The notes beneath the pieces were generated by a model. It searched no databases. It saw only the letters and a program-made list of their open reading frames with translations, and was not told where the DNA came from. A stretch of 42,527 bases of DNA from positions 1 through 42,527 of the IMG/VR virus record IMGVR_UViG_3300030102_006951; one strand, written 5' to 3'. How positions within the stretch are numbered: position 1 is the stretch's first letter; each line of letters starts with the position of its first letter. This DNA is from a virus. This document shows positions 21,252 to 28,743 of this stretch, piece after piece. The translations under genes and the position numbers were made by a program.

Positions 21252-21629
21252 ATGGCAAAGAACAAATTTCAAGTAAGATTTAATTTAGGTAGAGGTGAGA
21301 ACTTTATGAAGTGGAAAGTATCTTCACCAAGTGGTGAGGCCACATATCATTCACCTGATGAGGTATTAATCATTATGACTGGTTGTAAGTTGGTAAACCA
21401 AAAGGGTACGGCAAAGAAAATCCATGATGGGGCAAACAAGACCGTTTGTGCATGGGTTGAGTGCGATAATGTTAAGATTATCAACAAGGTCGTTGGGCAG
21501 TCAGAGGCTAAACAAGTTTTTTATAACCCAAGAGTTACCCCACACTGGGTACTAGACGATGAGGTTGTAGACAAGTTTGAGTTTGAGGAATTATTTACGG
21601 TTGGTAAGAGTGTTAGGGTGACTGAATAA
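21252..21629 (+). CDS. conserved phage-type beta protein
   Basis: 125 residues, basic and beta-rich: KFQVRFNLGRGENFMKWKVS, GCKLVNQKGTAKKIHDGANK, TVCAWVECDNV, NPRVTPHWV. It resembles a small protein found in several phages (from memory), function unknown. Codons are G+C richer than the neighbours. A hairpin GGTGACT/AGTCACC (21617-21635) spans its stop codon. Confidence 0.86.
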   Translation: MAKNKFQVRFNLGRGENFMKWKVSSPSGEATYHSPDEVLIIMTGCKLVNQKGTAKKIHDGANKTVCAWVECDNVKIINKVVGQSEAKQVFYNPRVTPHWVLDDEVVDKFEFEELFTVGKSVRVTE

Positions 21630-21635
21630 GTCACC
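21617..21635 (+). other. hairpin spanning a stop codon
   Basis: Perfect 7-bp stem GGTGACT/AGTCACC with loop GAATA; the TAA stop (21627-21629) lies in the loop and descending arm. No U-tract, so termination or mRNA protection is uncertain. Confidence 0.5.
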
Positions 21636-21641
21636 TTAATA

Positions 21642-21673
21642 TTTGGATAATTAAAAAACTATTTGTATATTTA
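21642..21673 (+). promoter_or_regulatory. promoter of the 21678 and 21850 genes
   Basis: -33 TTTGG 21642-21646, 19-nt spacer, -7 TATATTTA 21666-21673; ATG 4 nt later (leaderless). Confidence 0.85.
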
Positions 21674-21677
21674 CACT

Positions 21678-21842
21678 ATGGAAAAAATTAGTAAGCACAC
21701 AACAACAAATGATAGACTTGAGTTAGTTACTAGTGCAATCAAAAATAAAATCAAAAAGGGTGAGTGGTTCTTTTTGGATAAAAAACTTTCAGAAGAAATT
21801 TTCTTTGATGATTTATTGAATTTCATAAAAGAGTATAAATAA
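21678..21842 (+). CDS. 54-residue helical protein, unknown function
   Basis: Leaderless ATG at 21678. The sequence (NDRLELVTSAIKNKIKKGEW; LSEEIFFDDLLNFIKEY) is charged and helical. Next gene 7 nt downstream. Not recognised. Confidence 0.75.
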   Translation: MEKISKHTTTNDRLELVTSAIKNKIKKGEWFFLDKKLSEEIFFDDLLNFIKEYK

Positions 21843-21849
21843 AAAAATC

Positions 21850-22080
21850 ATGTTTGTAAAAAAATCTAGATTTAATAATAGAGAGATTATTATAGACCTA
21901 ACTGGTCCAGATGGAAATGCATTTCATTTACTTGGGGTTGCAAAAAGATTGGGGATGAAGTGTGGGTATGATGAAGTACAAATATCAGATTTAAGAAATG
22001 AAATGATGTCAGGTGATTATGAAAATCTTTTAAGGGTATTCGATAAACATTTTGGTGATTTTGTAATCTTAGAAAGATAA
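21850..22080 (+). CDS. conserved phage protein of the LTGPDGNAF type
   Basis: 76 residues. IIIDLTGPDGNAFHLLGVAK, then EMMSGDYENLLRVFDKHFGD, is a well-known recurrent phage/bacterial sequence (from memory) without known function. Full family length. Cotranscribed with the gene at 21678. Confidence 0.9.
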   Translation: MFVKKSRFNNREIIIDLTGPDGNAFHLLGVAKRLGMKCGYDEVQISDLRNEMMSGDYENLLRVFDKHFGDFVILER

Positions 22081-22098
22081 AAAATATATAGTATTATA

Positions 22099-22130
22099 TT
22101 TGGATAATTAAAATAAAGTTTGTATATTTA
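22099..22130 (+). promoter_or_regulatory. promoter of the DnaJ-type Cys-rich gene
   Basis: -33 TTTGG 22099-22103, 19-nt spacer, -7 TATATTTA 22123-22130; ATG 4 nt later (leaderless). Confidence 0.86.
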
Positions 22131-22134
22131 CACT

Positions 22135-22758
22135 ATGGAAAAATTAACTACAGAATCTGGAAAATCGTATTGGGATAATAATGGTGCATATCAGGAGCAG
22201 TACGACAAATTGTATGAAAGTCTTGTACCTTCAAGAGGTGAATCGGACACAGTACATGGTGAGATGCTTAGAGCAGTATCAAGATTATTCTATGACTACT
22301 GTAACAATGGTAACTGTAACATAAGAAATATAGAACAAGAGTGTTGTTCTGAATGTGGTGGTAGTGGATATGAAGACCCCGATAGTTGTTACCCTTGTGG
22401 TGGTACTGGTGAGGTTGAGGATATGGATAATGAAGATGAGTTTGTAACTTGCGACAGTTGTGATGGTAGTGGTGAGGAAGAACCAAGTGATTGTTATTGG
22501 TGTGGTGGTGATTGTTATGTAGATGGTGAGGTTAAGATTGATAGTTATTATGAATCTATGTTGACTGTATTACATAATAATATGATAGAGCATACACTTG
22601 TTGATGAGGTTGAGGATTTTATAACGAGAAGTGATTTAGGTTATGGTGATTATACTTTTGATGATAGTGAAATGAAAGTATATAATAACTTGGTTGATGC
22701 AGTAATGTATCAGATATTAACAACAAAAAATGAAAAAAGAGATAGAACTGATTTGTAA
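22135..22758 (+). CDS. protein with a DnaJ-type CxxCxGxG zinc domain
   Basis: 207 residues from the ATG at 22135; the longer frame begins inside the -7 box and cannot be translated. The centre has four CxxC modules: C71-SE-C74-GGSG, C85-YP-C88-GGTG, C106-DS-C109-DGSG and C120-YW-C123-GGDC, the arrangement of the DnaJ cysteine-rich domain, which binds two zinc ions and unfolded protein. There is no J domain (no HPD) and no DnaJ C-terminal domain. The flanks are acidic. Possibly modulates host chaperones (inference). Confidence 0.88.
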   Translation: MEKLTTESGKSYWDNNGAYQEQYDKLYESLVPSRGESDTVHGEMLRAVSRLFYDYCNNGNCNIRNIEQECCSECGGSGYEDPDSCYPCGGTGEVEDMDNEDEFVTCDSCDGSGEEEPSDCYWCGGDCYVDGEVKIDSYYESMLTVLHNNMIEHTLVDEVEDFITRSDLGYGDYTFDDSEMKVYNNLVDAVMYQILTTKNEKRDRTDL

Positions 22759-22783
22759 TTAACATAATTAATCCGTATATTTG
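22752..22783 (+). promoter_or_regulatory. promoter of the gene at 22810
   Basis: -33 TTTGT 22752-22756 overlapping the preceding stop, 19-nt spacer, -7 TATATTTG 22776-22783. Confidence 0.78.
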
Positions 22784-22809
22784 TTTTAACATTAATCAAA
22801 AAAGTAACC

Positions 22810-23238
22810 ATGAATAACAAAATTAATTTAACTATTGAGGGTGTCGCTGATTCTATACAAGGGAGTGAAGATGTAATTGGTAGAATTGACTACTTAAAAG
22901 AGATACTTGAAGAGAGAAGAAAGTATCTTGAAGATGAGTATATGGGTTGTGAGGAAGAGTATGCTATTGGTGATGTAATGAATTTACTAGACCATATTAG
23001 TGATAAATTTCAAGAGCAATTTTCTGAAAAGATTTGGACATTTCTTCATGGAGATATAGAAGATGTTAGCGAATTTATTTCGGAGCATAGAGAATTATTA
23101 GGTAGGCATGTGAGTATTGATTTCAGAGAAGCCAAAAGCCATGAGACAGATTCTGAAAATGCGTGGCTTATAAAGGCTTATGTATCTAATGATGAGATAA
23201 AGGAATTTAATTTGAGTGAGGGTTGGTTTGTTGATTAA
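22810..23238 (+). CDS. acidic helical protein, unknown function
   Basis: 142 residues, very acidic. GRIDYLKEILEERRKYLEDE is helical; the end (SVDFREAKSH-like SIDFREAKSHETDSENAWLI) is mixed. No motif recognised. Own promoter. Confidence 0.85.
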   Translation: MNNKINLTIEGVADSIQGSEDVIGRIDYLKEILEERRKYLEDEYMGCEEEYAIGDVMNLLDHISDKFQEQFSEKIWTFLHGDIEDVSEFISEHRELLGRHVSIDFREAKSHETDSENAWLIKAYVSNDEIKEFNLSEGWFVD

Positions 23239-23265
23239 CTCTAATAAAAAAAATATGCTATAATA

Positions 23266-23297
23266 TTTGGTATTATAAAATATTATCATTACATTTA
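23266..23297 (+). promoter_or_regulatory. promoter of the 23326-23781 gene pair
   Basis: -33 TTTGG 23266-23270, 19-nt spacer, -7 TACATTTA 23290-23297. Confidence 0.85.
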
Positions 23298-23325
23298 CAA
23301 AGTCAAATAAATAAAAATAAAAACT

Positions 23326-23577
23326 ATGTCAAAGCAGAAAGAAGAAACAGTAGACCAATTTTGGAATAAACAAGCAAAAAACTTAAAAGGTAAAGTCATT
23401 AAAGAAGCAAGGTATATGACACATGAAGAAGCCGAAAAGTTTGGTTGGTACAGTAGACCTGTAGTAATTTATTTTACTGATGGAACTTATATGTACCCAA
23501 TGAAAGACGATGAGGGTAATGATGGTGGCAGTATTGAGGGCAGTACTGATGATTTAGTCTTTCCCGTATTAAGATAA
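23326..23577 (+). CDS. conserved phage protein of the EEAE..GWY.RP type
   Basis: 83 residues. KVIKEARYMTHEEAEKFGWY, then SRPVVIYFTDGTYMYPMKDD and EGNDGG, is a recurrent sequence in phages and some bacteria (from memory), function unknown. Beta-rich core. Next gene 6 nt downstream. Confidence 0.9.
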   Translation: MSKQKEETVDQFWNKQAKNLKGKVIKEARYMTHEEAEKFGWYSRPVVIYFTDGTYMYPMKDDEGNDGGSIEGSTDDLVFPVLR

Positions 23578-23583
23578 TATATT

Positions 23584-23781
23584 ATGGAAAAATTTGCACA
23601 CGAAAAATTATATGGACTTTGGAGAGAGGTTCTTGAGCAAGGTAATTGTAAAGATTATGTTAATGAGATGGCCAATCAATTAGAGTTATTAGGTACTGAA
23701 ACAAATACTCTAACAAAACAAATGGTTAAAGATAAATTGGAGCAAGTTTTATTAAAAGTAAAGAAAAGTTTGGAACCCTGA
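23584..23781 (+). CDS. small helical protein, unknown function
   Basis: 65 residues, helical (KLYGLWREVLEQGNCKDYVN; TLTKQMVKDKLEQVLLKVKK). The last codons (SLEP, stop) contain the next TTTGG. Operon with 23326. Not recognised. Confidence 0.8.
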   Translation: MEKFAHEKLYGLWREVLEQGNCKDYVNEMANQLELLGTETNTLTKQMVKDKLEQVLLKVKKSLEP

Positions 23782-23800
23782 ATTATTATTCTTATATTTA
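23769..23800 (+). promoter_or_regulatory. promoter of the 23831-24313 gene pair
   Basis: -33 TTTGG 23769-23773 inside the preceding CDS, 19-nt spacer, -7 TATATTTA 23793-23800. Confidence 0.84.
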
Positions 23801-23830
23801 CGTATTGTTAAACATTAAAAATAAATAACT

Positions 23831-24106
23831 ATGGAAAACACAACAAGGTTCGACAGATATGAAAACATGGATTCAGAAACTAGAGAGGAAATCATGGACT
23901 TAATCATTAAATTTAAATTATCAAAATTTGGGGATTTCGATTTAGTTAATTCTCTTTATGGATTATTTGATGGTTACTTTTATAGAGATACACTAAATAA
24001 GTACCAAAAGGTAATTGAATCTGAAGATGTTACACTTGGTATAAGATTAGCAAATGTAATTAAAGAAATTGAAACTTATCCTGAAGGTATTACAGAAATA
24101 TTTTAA
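23831..24106 (+). CDS. helical protein, unknown function
   Basis: 91 residues, acidic and helical (SETREEIMDLIIKFKLSKFG; YQKVIESEDVTLGIRLANVI). Next gene 6 nt downstream. Not recognised. Confidence 0.84.
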   Translation: MENTTRFDRYENMDSETREEIMDLIIKFKLSKFGDFDLVNSLYGLFDGYFYRDTLNKYQKVIESEDVTLGIRLANVIKEIETYPEGITEIF

Positions 24107-24112
24107 AATGAT

Positions 24113-24313
24113 ATGGAAAGAATAATTAAAACAAAAAAATACGGTGAAGTAACAGTCAAAAACTGTATGTTAGAAAATAACGACAATACTACATTAGTTG
24201 ATGGTATTGAGATTAAGGTTGATGGAGAGAATTTAATAGAAATACCACAACATTATTATGTTGATGATTTAGATGAGCATTCAATTTCAATACTTATTGA
24301 AGATAACATTTAA
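24113..24313 (+). CDS. small acidic beta protein, unknown function
   Basis: 66 residues, beta pattern (TKKYGEVTVKNCMLENNDNT; GIEIKVDGENLIEIP). Operon with 23831; terminator follows. Not recognised. Confidence 0.82.
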   Translation: MERIIKTKKYGEVTVKNCMLENNDNTTLVDGIEIKVDGENLIEIPQHYYVDDLDEHSISILIEDNI

Positions 24314-24336
24314 TCTTATATTGTTTTAAAAGTATT

Positions 24337-24362
24337 AAGGGGTTTTATAACCCCTTTTTTTA
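24337..24362 (+). terminator. rho-independent terminator
   Basis: Stem AAGGGGTT/AACCCCTT (24337-24344 with 24349-24356), loop TTAT, T8. Confidence 0.88.
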
Positions 24363-24390
24363 TGTTTAATAAAAAATATATACTATTATA

Positions 24391-24422
24391 TTTGGTAGTT
24401 TAAAATAAAGTTTGTATATTTA
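24391..24422 (+). promoter_or_regulatory. promoter of the DUF6915-like gene
   Basis: -33 TTTGG 24391-24395, 19-nt spacer, -7 TATATTTA 24415-24422. Confidence 0.86.
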
Positions 24423-24451
24423 CACTATCGTTAATCAAAAAAAATAAAATT

Positions 24452-24871
24452 ATGAACCCAGAAATACATTCAAAAAGTTCAGTAAAAAGGTGGGGTGGTA
24501 AAATAGAAGATTATATCGCTATCCACGAATTAATTGATAGTCCAAAGGCGACTATGAATAACAATACAAGTAGGGCATTAACACACAATACTTGGTTTGC
24601 ATATACTATTATACCAAAAATATTTGGCTATAATATTATTAATTCAAATGGTAGAAGTATAGATACTATTGATATTGCTATGTTACATATAGCAGAGGAT
24701 TTTAGAATGAAGTTTGTACCAACACCACAAGATTACTTAAAAAATATGAAAGTGGAAGCGTGGATGTGTAATGGAGTTAAAGATGTTAATAATCCCGAAG
24801 CAACACTAACTGCAAGAGAACTAAAAGAAAGATTGCCTAAAATAAAAAGTGGATTAAATTTGGAAAAGTAA
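24452..24871 (+). CDS. DUF6915-like protein
   Basis: 139 residues. The order SSVKRWGGKIEDYIAIHELI, DSPKA, RALTHNTWF, FGYNIINSNGRSID, IAEDF and TPQDYL matches DUF6915 proteins (HA.SSAK.WGG..EDY..IH....SK, ...RAL.H, NSDGR, PTP.DWL; from memory), found in bacteria and phages, function unknown. The histidines are conserved in relatives. The end (NLEK, stop) contains the next TTTGG. Confidence 0.82.
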   Translation: MNPEIHSKSSVKRWGGKIEDYIAIHELIDSPKATMNNNTSRALTHNTWFAYTIIPKIFGYNIINSNGRSIDTIDIAMLHIAEDFRMKFVPTPQDYLKNMKVEAWMCNGVKDVNNPEATLTARELKERLPKIKSGLNLEK

Positions 24872-24890
24872 ATATAATAGTGTATATTTA
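24859..24890 (+). promoter_or_regulatory. promoter of the gene at 24920
   Basis: -33 TTTGG 24859-24863 inside the preceding CDS, 19-nt spacer, -7 TATATTTA 24883-24890. Confidence 0.85.
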
Positions 24891-24919
24891 CACAATCATT
24901 AATTAATAAAAATAAAACT

Positions 24920-25624
24920 ATGAGTAAAATAACAAATTATAATAATTTAACAACAGAAGAAAAAAAGAAGTTAGAGAAAGAGGAAGCAATTAAGGTTTGG
25001 AAAGATTTAAACTTAAAGGAAGCCGATTTTGATTTTTATTGTGGTGGTGATAGTATGGGTGATACCGATATTAAATTTACAAATAAAGACAATAAAAATT
25101 GTGAGGTAGCACACAGCAAACTTTTCACTTATATTGAAGATTTAGTATATGATAGAGTTGAATTTTACGAAGCATCTGACGGACATTATATGGGTGAGGC
25201 TGGGCACGTTTACGTTGAACTAAACGAAAATGGAGATGATTTTGAATGTTCAAAAACCTCTGAAAGTGAGTGGAACGAAACTTTTAGTAGTATTATTGAA
25301 ATACCATTAACAGATGATGAAAGAGAATTTGTCGAAAAAAATGTTAGTAGTATTGTTGGTGGGTTTGATGATAGTCCTATGATAAATTATAGTAGAGATT
25401 TAATTATTACTGATAAAACCGAAAAAATAATTGAAGATTTATTACAAAAAGTTGATGAAGAAACACAAGAATTTGTACCCGAATTTGAAGATGAATTTGG
25501 AAATGGCGAATTGCAAGAGTGGTACACATACGATTCATCTGATAATAACGATATTATCAATGAAAATGGCGAGTTATCAATACGATTAGATAATCAAATA
25601 TGTGTTTTTAGGGAAGGAGAATAA
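24920..25624 (+). CDS. large acidic protein, unknown function
   Basis: 234 residues, strongly acidic. A Lys/Glu helix (TTEEKKKLEKEEAIKVWKDL) precedes FDFYCGGDSMGDTDIKFTNK; the middle has SDGHYMGEAGHVYVELNENG and the end is Asp/Glu-rich. DNA-mimic proteins are similarly acidic, but there is no direct evidence here. Terminator hairpin follows immediately. Confidence 0.87.
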   Translation: MSKITNYNNLTTEEKKKLEKEEAIKVWKDLNLKEADFDFYCGGDSMGDTDIKFTNKDNKNCEVAHSKLFTYIEDLVYDRVEFYEASDGHYMGEAGHVYVELNENGDDFECSKTSESEWNETFSSIIEIPLTDDEREFVEKNVSSIVGGFDDSPMINYSRDLIITDKTEKIIEDLLQKVDEETQEFVPEFEDEFGNGELQEWYTYDSSDNNDIINENGELSIRLDNQICVFREGE

Positions 25625-25630
25625 TATTAT

Positions 25631-25656
25631 ATGGGGGGAAAATACCCCCCCATTTA
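25631..25656 (+). terminator. G6/C7 terminator abutting the next promoter
   Basis: Stem ATGGGGGG/CCCCCCAT (25631-25638 with 25646-25653), loop AAAATA; the -33 box of the next promoter begins at 25657. Confidence 0.78.
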
Positions 25657-25688
25657 TTTGGAAAAGTAAATATAATAGTGTATATTTA
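25657..25688 (+). promoter_or_regulatory. promoter of the gene at 25718
   Basis: -33 TTTGG 25657-25661 directly after the hairpin, 19-nt spacer, -7 TATATTTA 25681-25688. Confidence 0.85.
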
Positions 25689-25717
25689 CATAATCATTAA
25701 TTAATAAAAATAAAACT

Positions 25718-26398
25718 ATGAGTAAAATTATAATTAGTAATGTACCTTTTCCTTTTGATTTAGGTTGTAAGGTGCTAAAGTTAAAAGAAAATGAGTGTCC
25801 TTTTGACGAACTTTCTGATTTTTGGGAAGACATTAAACCTTTAACATTTAAAGAAATTGCTATGTTGGAGAATTTAGAACAACGTAGAATTGGTATTGAG
25901 CATTTGGGTATTGATAAAATAGTTAGTGAAGTTAATCCAACACTTTTAGATAAGACAACACTTAAAAAGACAACGACTTGGATTAATGAGTTAGGAGTTG
26001 AGGAAACAATAAATTTTGATGATACCTACGAATTATATAAGGTATCAAATAATGTATTATTAAGTCAAGAACCGAGTAGTTGGCGAAGGGAGACATTTTC
26101 TTATTATGTTAAATTTAAAGATACCTCAACGGATAGGGAATATCTTATATGGGTTGATTTAAGAAGTGTATATAATAACAATTATGAGGGTTGGAAAAAT
26201 GAGGAAGAAATGGAGAAAATTGTTACTGCCATTGATTGTATCGCTTGGACAATTACTACTAATGTTGCAAAGGGTAATATAAAGAGAATATTAAGACAAG
26301 GTGATTGCGTTTTAATAGAGCCAAAAGAAAGAAGTTTTGGTGGAGTTAGACATATAACTAAAAAAGAATATAATACACTTTTAGAAGTAGAAAGTTAG
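25718..26398 (+). CDS. conserved phage-type protein, unknown function
   Basis: 226 residues. FKEIAMLENLEQRRIGIEHL and ETINFDDTYELYKV, then YYVKFKDTSTDREYLIWVDL and the C-terminal AIDCIAWTITTNVAKGNIKR with QGDCVLIEPK, look like a phage/bacterial family in which this block order recurs (from memory). No enzymatic motif. The stop codon TAG is part of the next -33 box. Confidence 0.87.
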   Translation: MSKIIISNVPFPFDLGCKVLKLKENECPFDELSDFWEDIKPLTFKEIAMLENLEQRRIGIEHLGIDKIVSEVNPTLLDKTTLKKTTTWINELGVEETINFDDTYELYKVSNNVLLSQEPSSWRRETFSYYVKFKDTSTDREYLIWVDLRSVYNNNYEGWKNEEEMEKIVTAIDCIAWTITTNVAKGNIKRILRQGDCVLIEPKERSFGGVRHITKKEYNTLLEVES

Positions 26399-26426
26399 GA
26401 TAATTAAATATTATATTGTATATTAG
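26395..26426 (+). promoter_or_regulatory. promoter of the gene at 26450
   Basis: -33 TTAGG 26395-26399 overlapping the preceding stop, 19-nt spacer, -7 TATATTAG 26419-26426. Confidence 0.75.
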
Positions 26427-26449
26427 CATAAACATTAAAATTTAAAATT

Positions 26450-26710
26450 ATGATAAACAAAAAGAAGCATACGTTATTATTGGGTGAGGGTATTCACCAA
26501 CACACACTTTATGGGGATTTTGATATTCATACCTCAATGGAAGATTATACAGAATTTGAAGTAAATAAGAATAGTTTATTAAAACACGAATTACCTAATG
26601 GCAAATTTGGTGAACATAAAACACTAAAAGTAGATATAGGTAGTTGGGTAATGGGCAAACAAGTTGAGTATAACCCATTTAGTCAAATAGTACAAAGAGT
26701 TTGGGATTGA
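26450..26710 (+). CDS. small phage protein, unknown function
   Basis: 86 residues. HTLLLGEGIHQHTLYGDFDI and SLLKHELPNGKFGEHKTLKV, then GSWVMGKQVEYNPF and VQRVWD. Several His. Comparable small proteins sit near the 25718-type gene in other phages (from memory). Terminator/promoter hairpin follows. Confidence 0.84.
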   Translation: MINKKKHTLLLGEGIHQHTLYGDFDIHTSMEDYTEFEVNKNSLLKHELPNGKFGEHKTLKVDIGSWVMGKQVEYNPFSQIVQRVWD

Positions 26711-26719
26711 TTATTTTTA

Positions 26720-26760
26720 AAGAAATTGGTACTATAATTTGGTAGTACCATTTCTTTTTT
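26720..26760 (+). terminator. terminator whose loop carries the next -33 box
   Basis: 14-bp stem with one bulged T: AAGAAAT-GGTACTA (26720-26734) with TAGTACC-ATTTCTT (26743-26756), loop TAATTTGG, then T6. Confidence 0.88.
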
Positions 26761-26769
26761 GTATCTTTA
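26738..26769 (+). promoter_or_regulatory. promoter of the gene at 26800, embedded in a terminator
   Basis: -33 TTTGG 26738-26742 in the hairpin loop, 19-nt spacer, -7 TATCTTTA 26762-26769. Confidence 0.85.
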
Positions 26770-26799
26770 CATTAAGTCAAACAAACAAAACATAAAACT

Positions 26800-27165
26800 A
26801 TGACAAAGAAAGAATTTTTTGAAGAAAACTATTTGAGTTTACTTAACCAAGCCAAAGATGAGTTGGGCAGTATTATTTATGCTATCATTAACAAGATTAA
26901 TGAAGTTACTACAACTGAGGAAGCACATATTAATTTATTCGATTTTGGTATATCTCAGCCGATATATAGAGAGGATTTACATAATGACGAAATGACTGAA
27001 ACTATTAATTCAGCGTTTATTGATGATAATGGACAGGTTGGATTTGAAGTGACCACATTTGATAGTGGTTATGAAATATCGATTGATGATTTAAATATGG
27101 ATATGATTTTATATTTAATTGGCGTATTAGATGATATTGATGTTGAAAATTTGGAATTATCATAA
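26800..27165 (+). CDS. acidic protein, unknown function
   Basis: 121 residues, acidic. Helical start (SLLNQAKDELGSIIYAIINK), beta middle (GQVGFEVTTFDSGYEISIDD), and an end (ENLELS, stop) that contains the next TTTGG. Not recognised. Confidence 0.85.
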   Translation: MTKKEFFEENYLSLLNQAKDELGSIIYAIINKINEVTTTEEAHINLFDFGISQPIYREDLHNDEMTETINSAFIDDNGQVGFEVTTFDSGYEISIDDLNMDMILYLIGVLDDIDVENLELS

Positions 27166-27181
27166 TTAATTATTATCTTTA
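27150..27181 (+). promoter_or_regulatory. promoter of the gene at 27212
   Basis: -33 TTTGG 27150-27154 inside the preceding CDS, 19-nt spacer, -7 TATCTTTA 27174-27181. Confidence 0.84.
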
Positions 27182-27211
27182 CATTAAGTTAAACAAATAA
27201 AATATAAAATT

Positions 27212-27793
27212 ATGGATGAATATAAATTACCAAACAACAGGGTACTAAAAGTAGAACAGGATACCTTTCCTTTGAATCCAAGAGAAGACTGGGATAATTT
27301 AGGGAATATGATTTGTTTTCACAACAATTATACTTTGGGAGATTATGAATTATCTAAAGAATATAAGCCAGAAGACTATTATAAACTTAAGAAAAGAAAA
27401 GATGTTGTTATATTACCATTATACCTTTATGACCATGGTGGAATAACAATGAATACAACAGGATTTAGTTGTCCATGGGATAGTGGACAGGTTGGATTTA
27501 TTTATGTAACACATGAAACAATACGCAAAGAATTTGGGGTAAAGAGGGTGAGTAAAGAATTAAGAGAAAAAGTTAAGGGATACCTAAAAGGTGAGGTTAA
27601 CGTTTACGACCAGTACATTACTGGAGATGTTTATTCTTTCTTTATTTACCAGAAAGAAACCTGTAATTTGGGATGTGAACACGAGGAATTTGAAGATAGT
27701 TGTGGAGGATTTTTTGGGTATGATATTAAAAAGAATGGAATATTAGACCATATAAGTGTTGATGACGTGAAAGCAGTACTGGAGCAGTTATAA
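27212..27793 (+). CDS. conserved phage protein of the SCPWDSGQVGF type
   Basis: 193 residues. PREDWDNLGNMICFHNNYTL, LPLYLYDHGGITMNTTGFSC, PWDSGQVGFIYVTHE and VYDQYITGDVYSFFIY are the hallmarks of a large family found in many unrelated phages (from memory). A Cys cluster follows (C-x3-C...C). Function unknown; the invariant His and Cys suggest metal binding. Followed by a pseudoknotted RNA at 27796. Confidence 0.92.
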   Translation: MDEYKLPNNRVLKVEQDTFPLNPREDWDNLGNMICFHNNYTLGDYELSKEYKPEDYYKLKKRKDVVILPLYLYDHGGITMNTTGFSCPWDSGQVGFIYVTHETIRKEFGVKRVSKELREKVKGYLKGEVNVYDQYITGDVYSFFIYQKETCNLGCEHEEFEDSCGGFFGYDIKKNGILDHISVDDVKAVLEQL

Positions 27794-27795
27794 AA

Positions 27796-27885
27796 TACAG
27801 GGTAGGCAAACATAGTTTTATAGTTTGACGACAAAAGTTTGAGGACGGTGAATTTCTTAAAGACCTACCTTACCGTCCTCGACTT
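27796..27885 (+). ncRNA. pseudoknotted intergenic RNA
   Basis: Three helices: a perfect 9-bp hairpin GAGGACGGT/ACCGTCCTC (27841-27849 with 27872-27880); AGGGTAGG (27799-27806) pairing with CCTACCTT (27864-27871) inside its loop, i.e. an H-type pseudoknot; and CAAACATA/TATaGTTTG (27807-27827) nested after the first strand. No ORF and no promoter immediately upstream, so it is a 3' UTR structure, a processed RNA, or a leader element of the gene at 27935. No known family recognised. Confidence 0.65.
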
Positions 27886-27934
27886 TATTTATAATGTCAC
27901 AATAAAACTAGTATATTCAAATTAAAATATAAAA

Positions 27935-28117
27935 ATGGAAGAATTACTTATAAAAAGAGTTGAAGCAGATATCAGAGGATTAAGAATGGGAACAAAGACG
28001 CCTGAACAAATTAAAATAATGTATTTCCTGGATAAACTAAAGAAGCTTAATGACGGCTTGTATGATGACTATCTAGAAAAATATATGAAAGTGCGTAAAA
28101 TGTATGATAAAAAATAA
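27935..28117 (+). CDS. small basic helical protein, unknown function
   Basis: 60 residues, helical, basic (LLIKRVEADIRGLRMGTKTP; KLNDGLYDDYLEKYMKVRKM). No good promoter; it lies downstream of the pseudoknot RNA. Not recognised. Confidence 0.78.
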   Translation: MEELLIKRVEADIRGLRMGTKTPEQIKIMYFLDKLKKLNDGLYDDYLEKYMKVRKMYDKK

Positions 28118-28126
28118 TAAAAATAA

Positions 28127-28158
28127 TTTGGAAAAGTAAATATAATATTGTATATTTG
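28127..28158 (+). promoter_or_regulatory. promoter of the gene at 28199
   Basis: -33 TTTGG 28127-28131, 19-nt spacer, -7 TATATTTG 28151-28158. Confidence 0.86.
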
Positions 28159-28198
28159 TTATATAATTAAAAAGTCAAACTAAATAAAAAATAAAATT

Positions 28199-28657
28199 AT
28201 GGGAACGAGAAGCTTAACAACATTCATTGAAACTTACAAAAATGACAGTGGGAAAAAAAAGAAAAACGAAATTGTTACAATGTATAGACAATATGATGGA
28301 TATCCAACAGGACACGGCTTAGATTTAGCAGAGTTTTTATCACAGGGTAAATTAGTTAATGGTATAGGATTTTTAGATGACACTATCGTATTTAATGGTA
28401 TGGGTTGCTTATCGGCACAGGTAATTGCCGAATTTAAAAACGGTGCTGGTGGAATTTATTTACAACGAGAGAATAAAAATAGCGGTGAGGAATATAGATA
28501 CGAAGTTATAGGAGATTTTGACACCAAAGAATTAACTATAAAGATATTAGAAGTTGGTTATATGAAAGGTGATAGATACATTAATAGAACGAGAACTTTA
28601 TTTGAAGGCACACCTCAAAAAATGTTAGAGTTTTGTAGTGAAAAACAGGAAGCATAA
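28199..28657 (+). CDS. conserved phage protein of the MGTRSLT...DGYP.GHG type
   Basis: 152 residues. MGTRSLTTFIET, MYRQYDGYPTGHGLDLAEFL (29-48), GCLSAQVIAEFKNGAGGIYL and EYRYEVIGDF form a family found across phages of many hosts (from memory), function unknown. Length normal. Hairpin follows at 28663. Confidence 0.92.
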   Translation: MGTRSLTTFIETYKNDSGKKKKNEIVTMYRQYDGYPTGHGLDLAEFLSQGKLVNGIGFLDDTIVFNGMGCLSAQVIAEFKNGAGGIYLQRENKNSGEEYRYEVIGDFDTKELTIKILEVGYMKGDRYINRTRTLFEGTPQKMLEFCSEKQEA

Positions 28658-28662
28658 ATAAC

Positions 28663-28688
28663 AGGGAGGAATGTAAAACTTTCTCCCT
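28663..28688 (+). terminator. probable terminator hairpin
   Basis: Stem AGGGAG/CTCCCT (28663-28668 with 28683-28688), then AAAAATTTT; weak U-tract. Confidence 0.6.
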
Positions 28689-28694
28689 AAAAAT

Positions 28695-28726
28695 TTTGGA
28701 ATCATTAATATTAATTCGTATATTTG
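28695..28726 (+). promoter_or_regulatory. promoter of the gene at 28744
   Basis: -33 TTTGG 28695-28699, 19-nt spacer, -7 TATATTTG 28719-28726. Confidence 0.85.
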
Positions 28727-28743
28727 TATAAACATTAAAAATT

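Noticed and set aside
22268-22486. Minus-strand ORF rich in His and Tyr
   Set aside because: A shadow of the Cys/Gly/Asp-rich DnaJ-type gene on the opposite strand.
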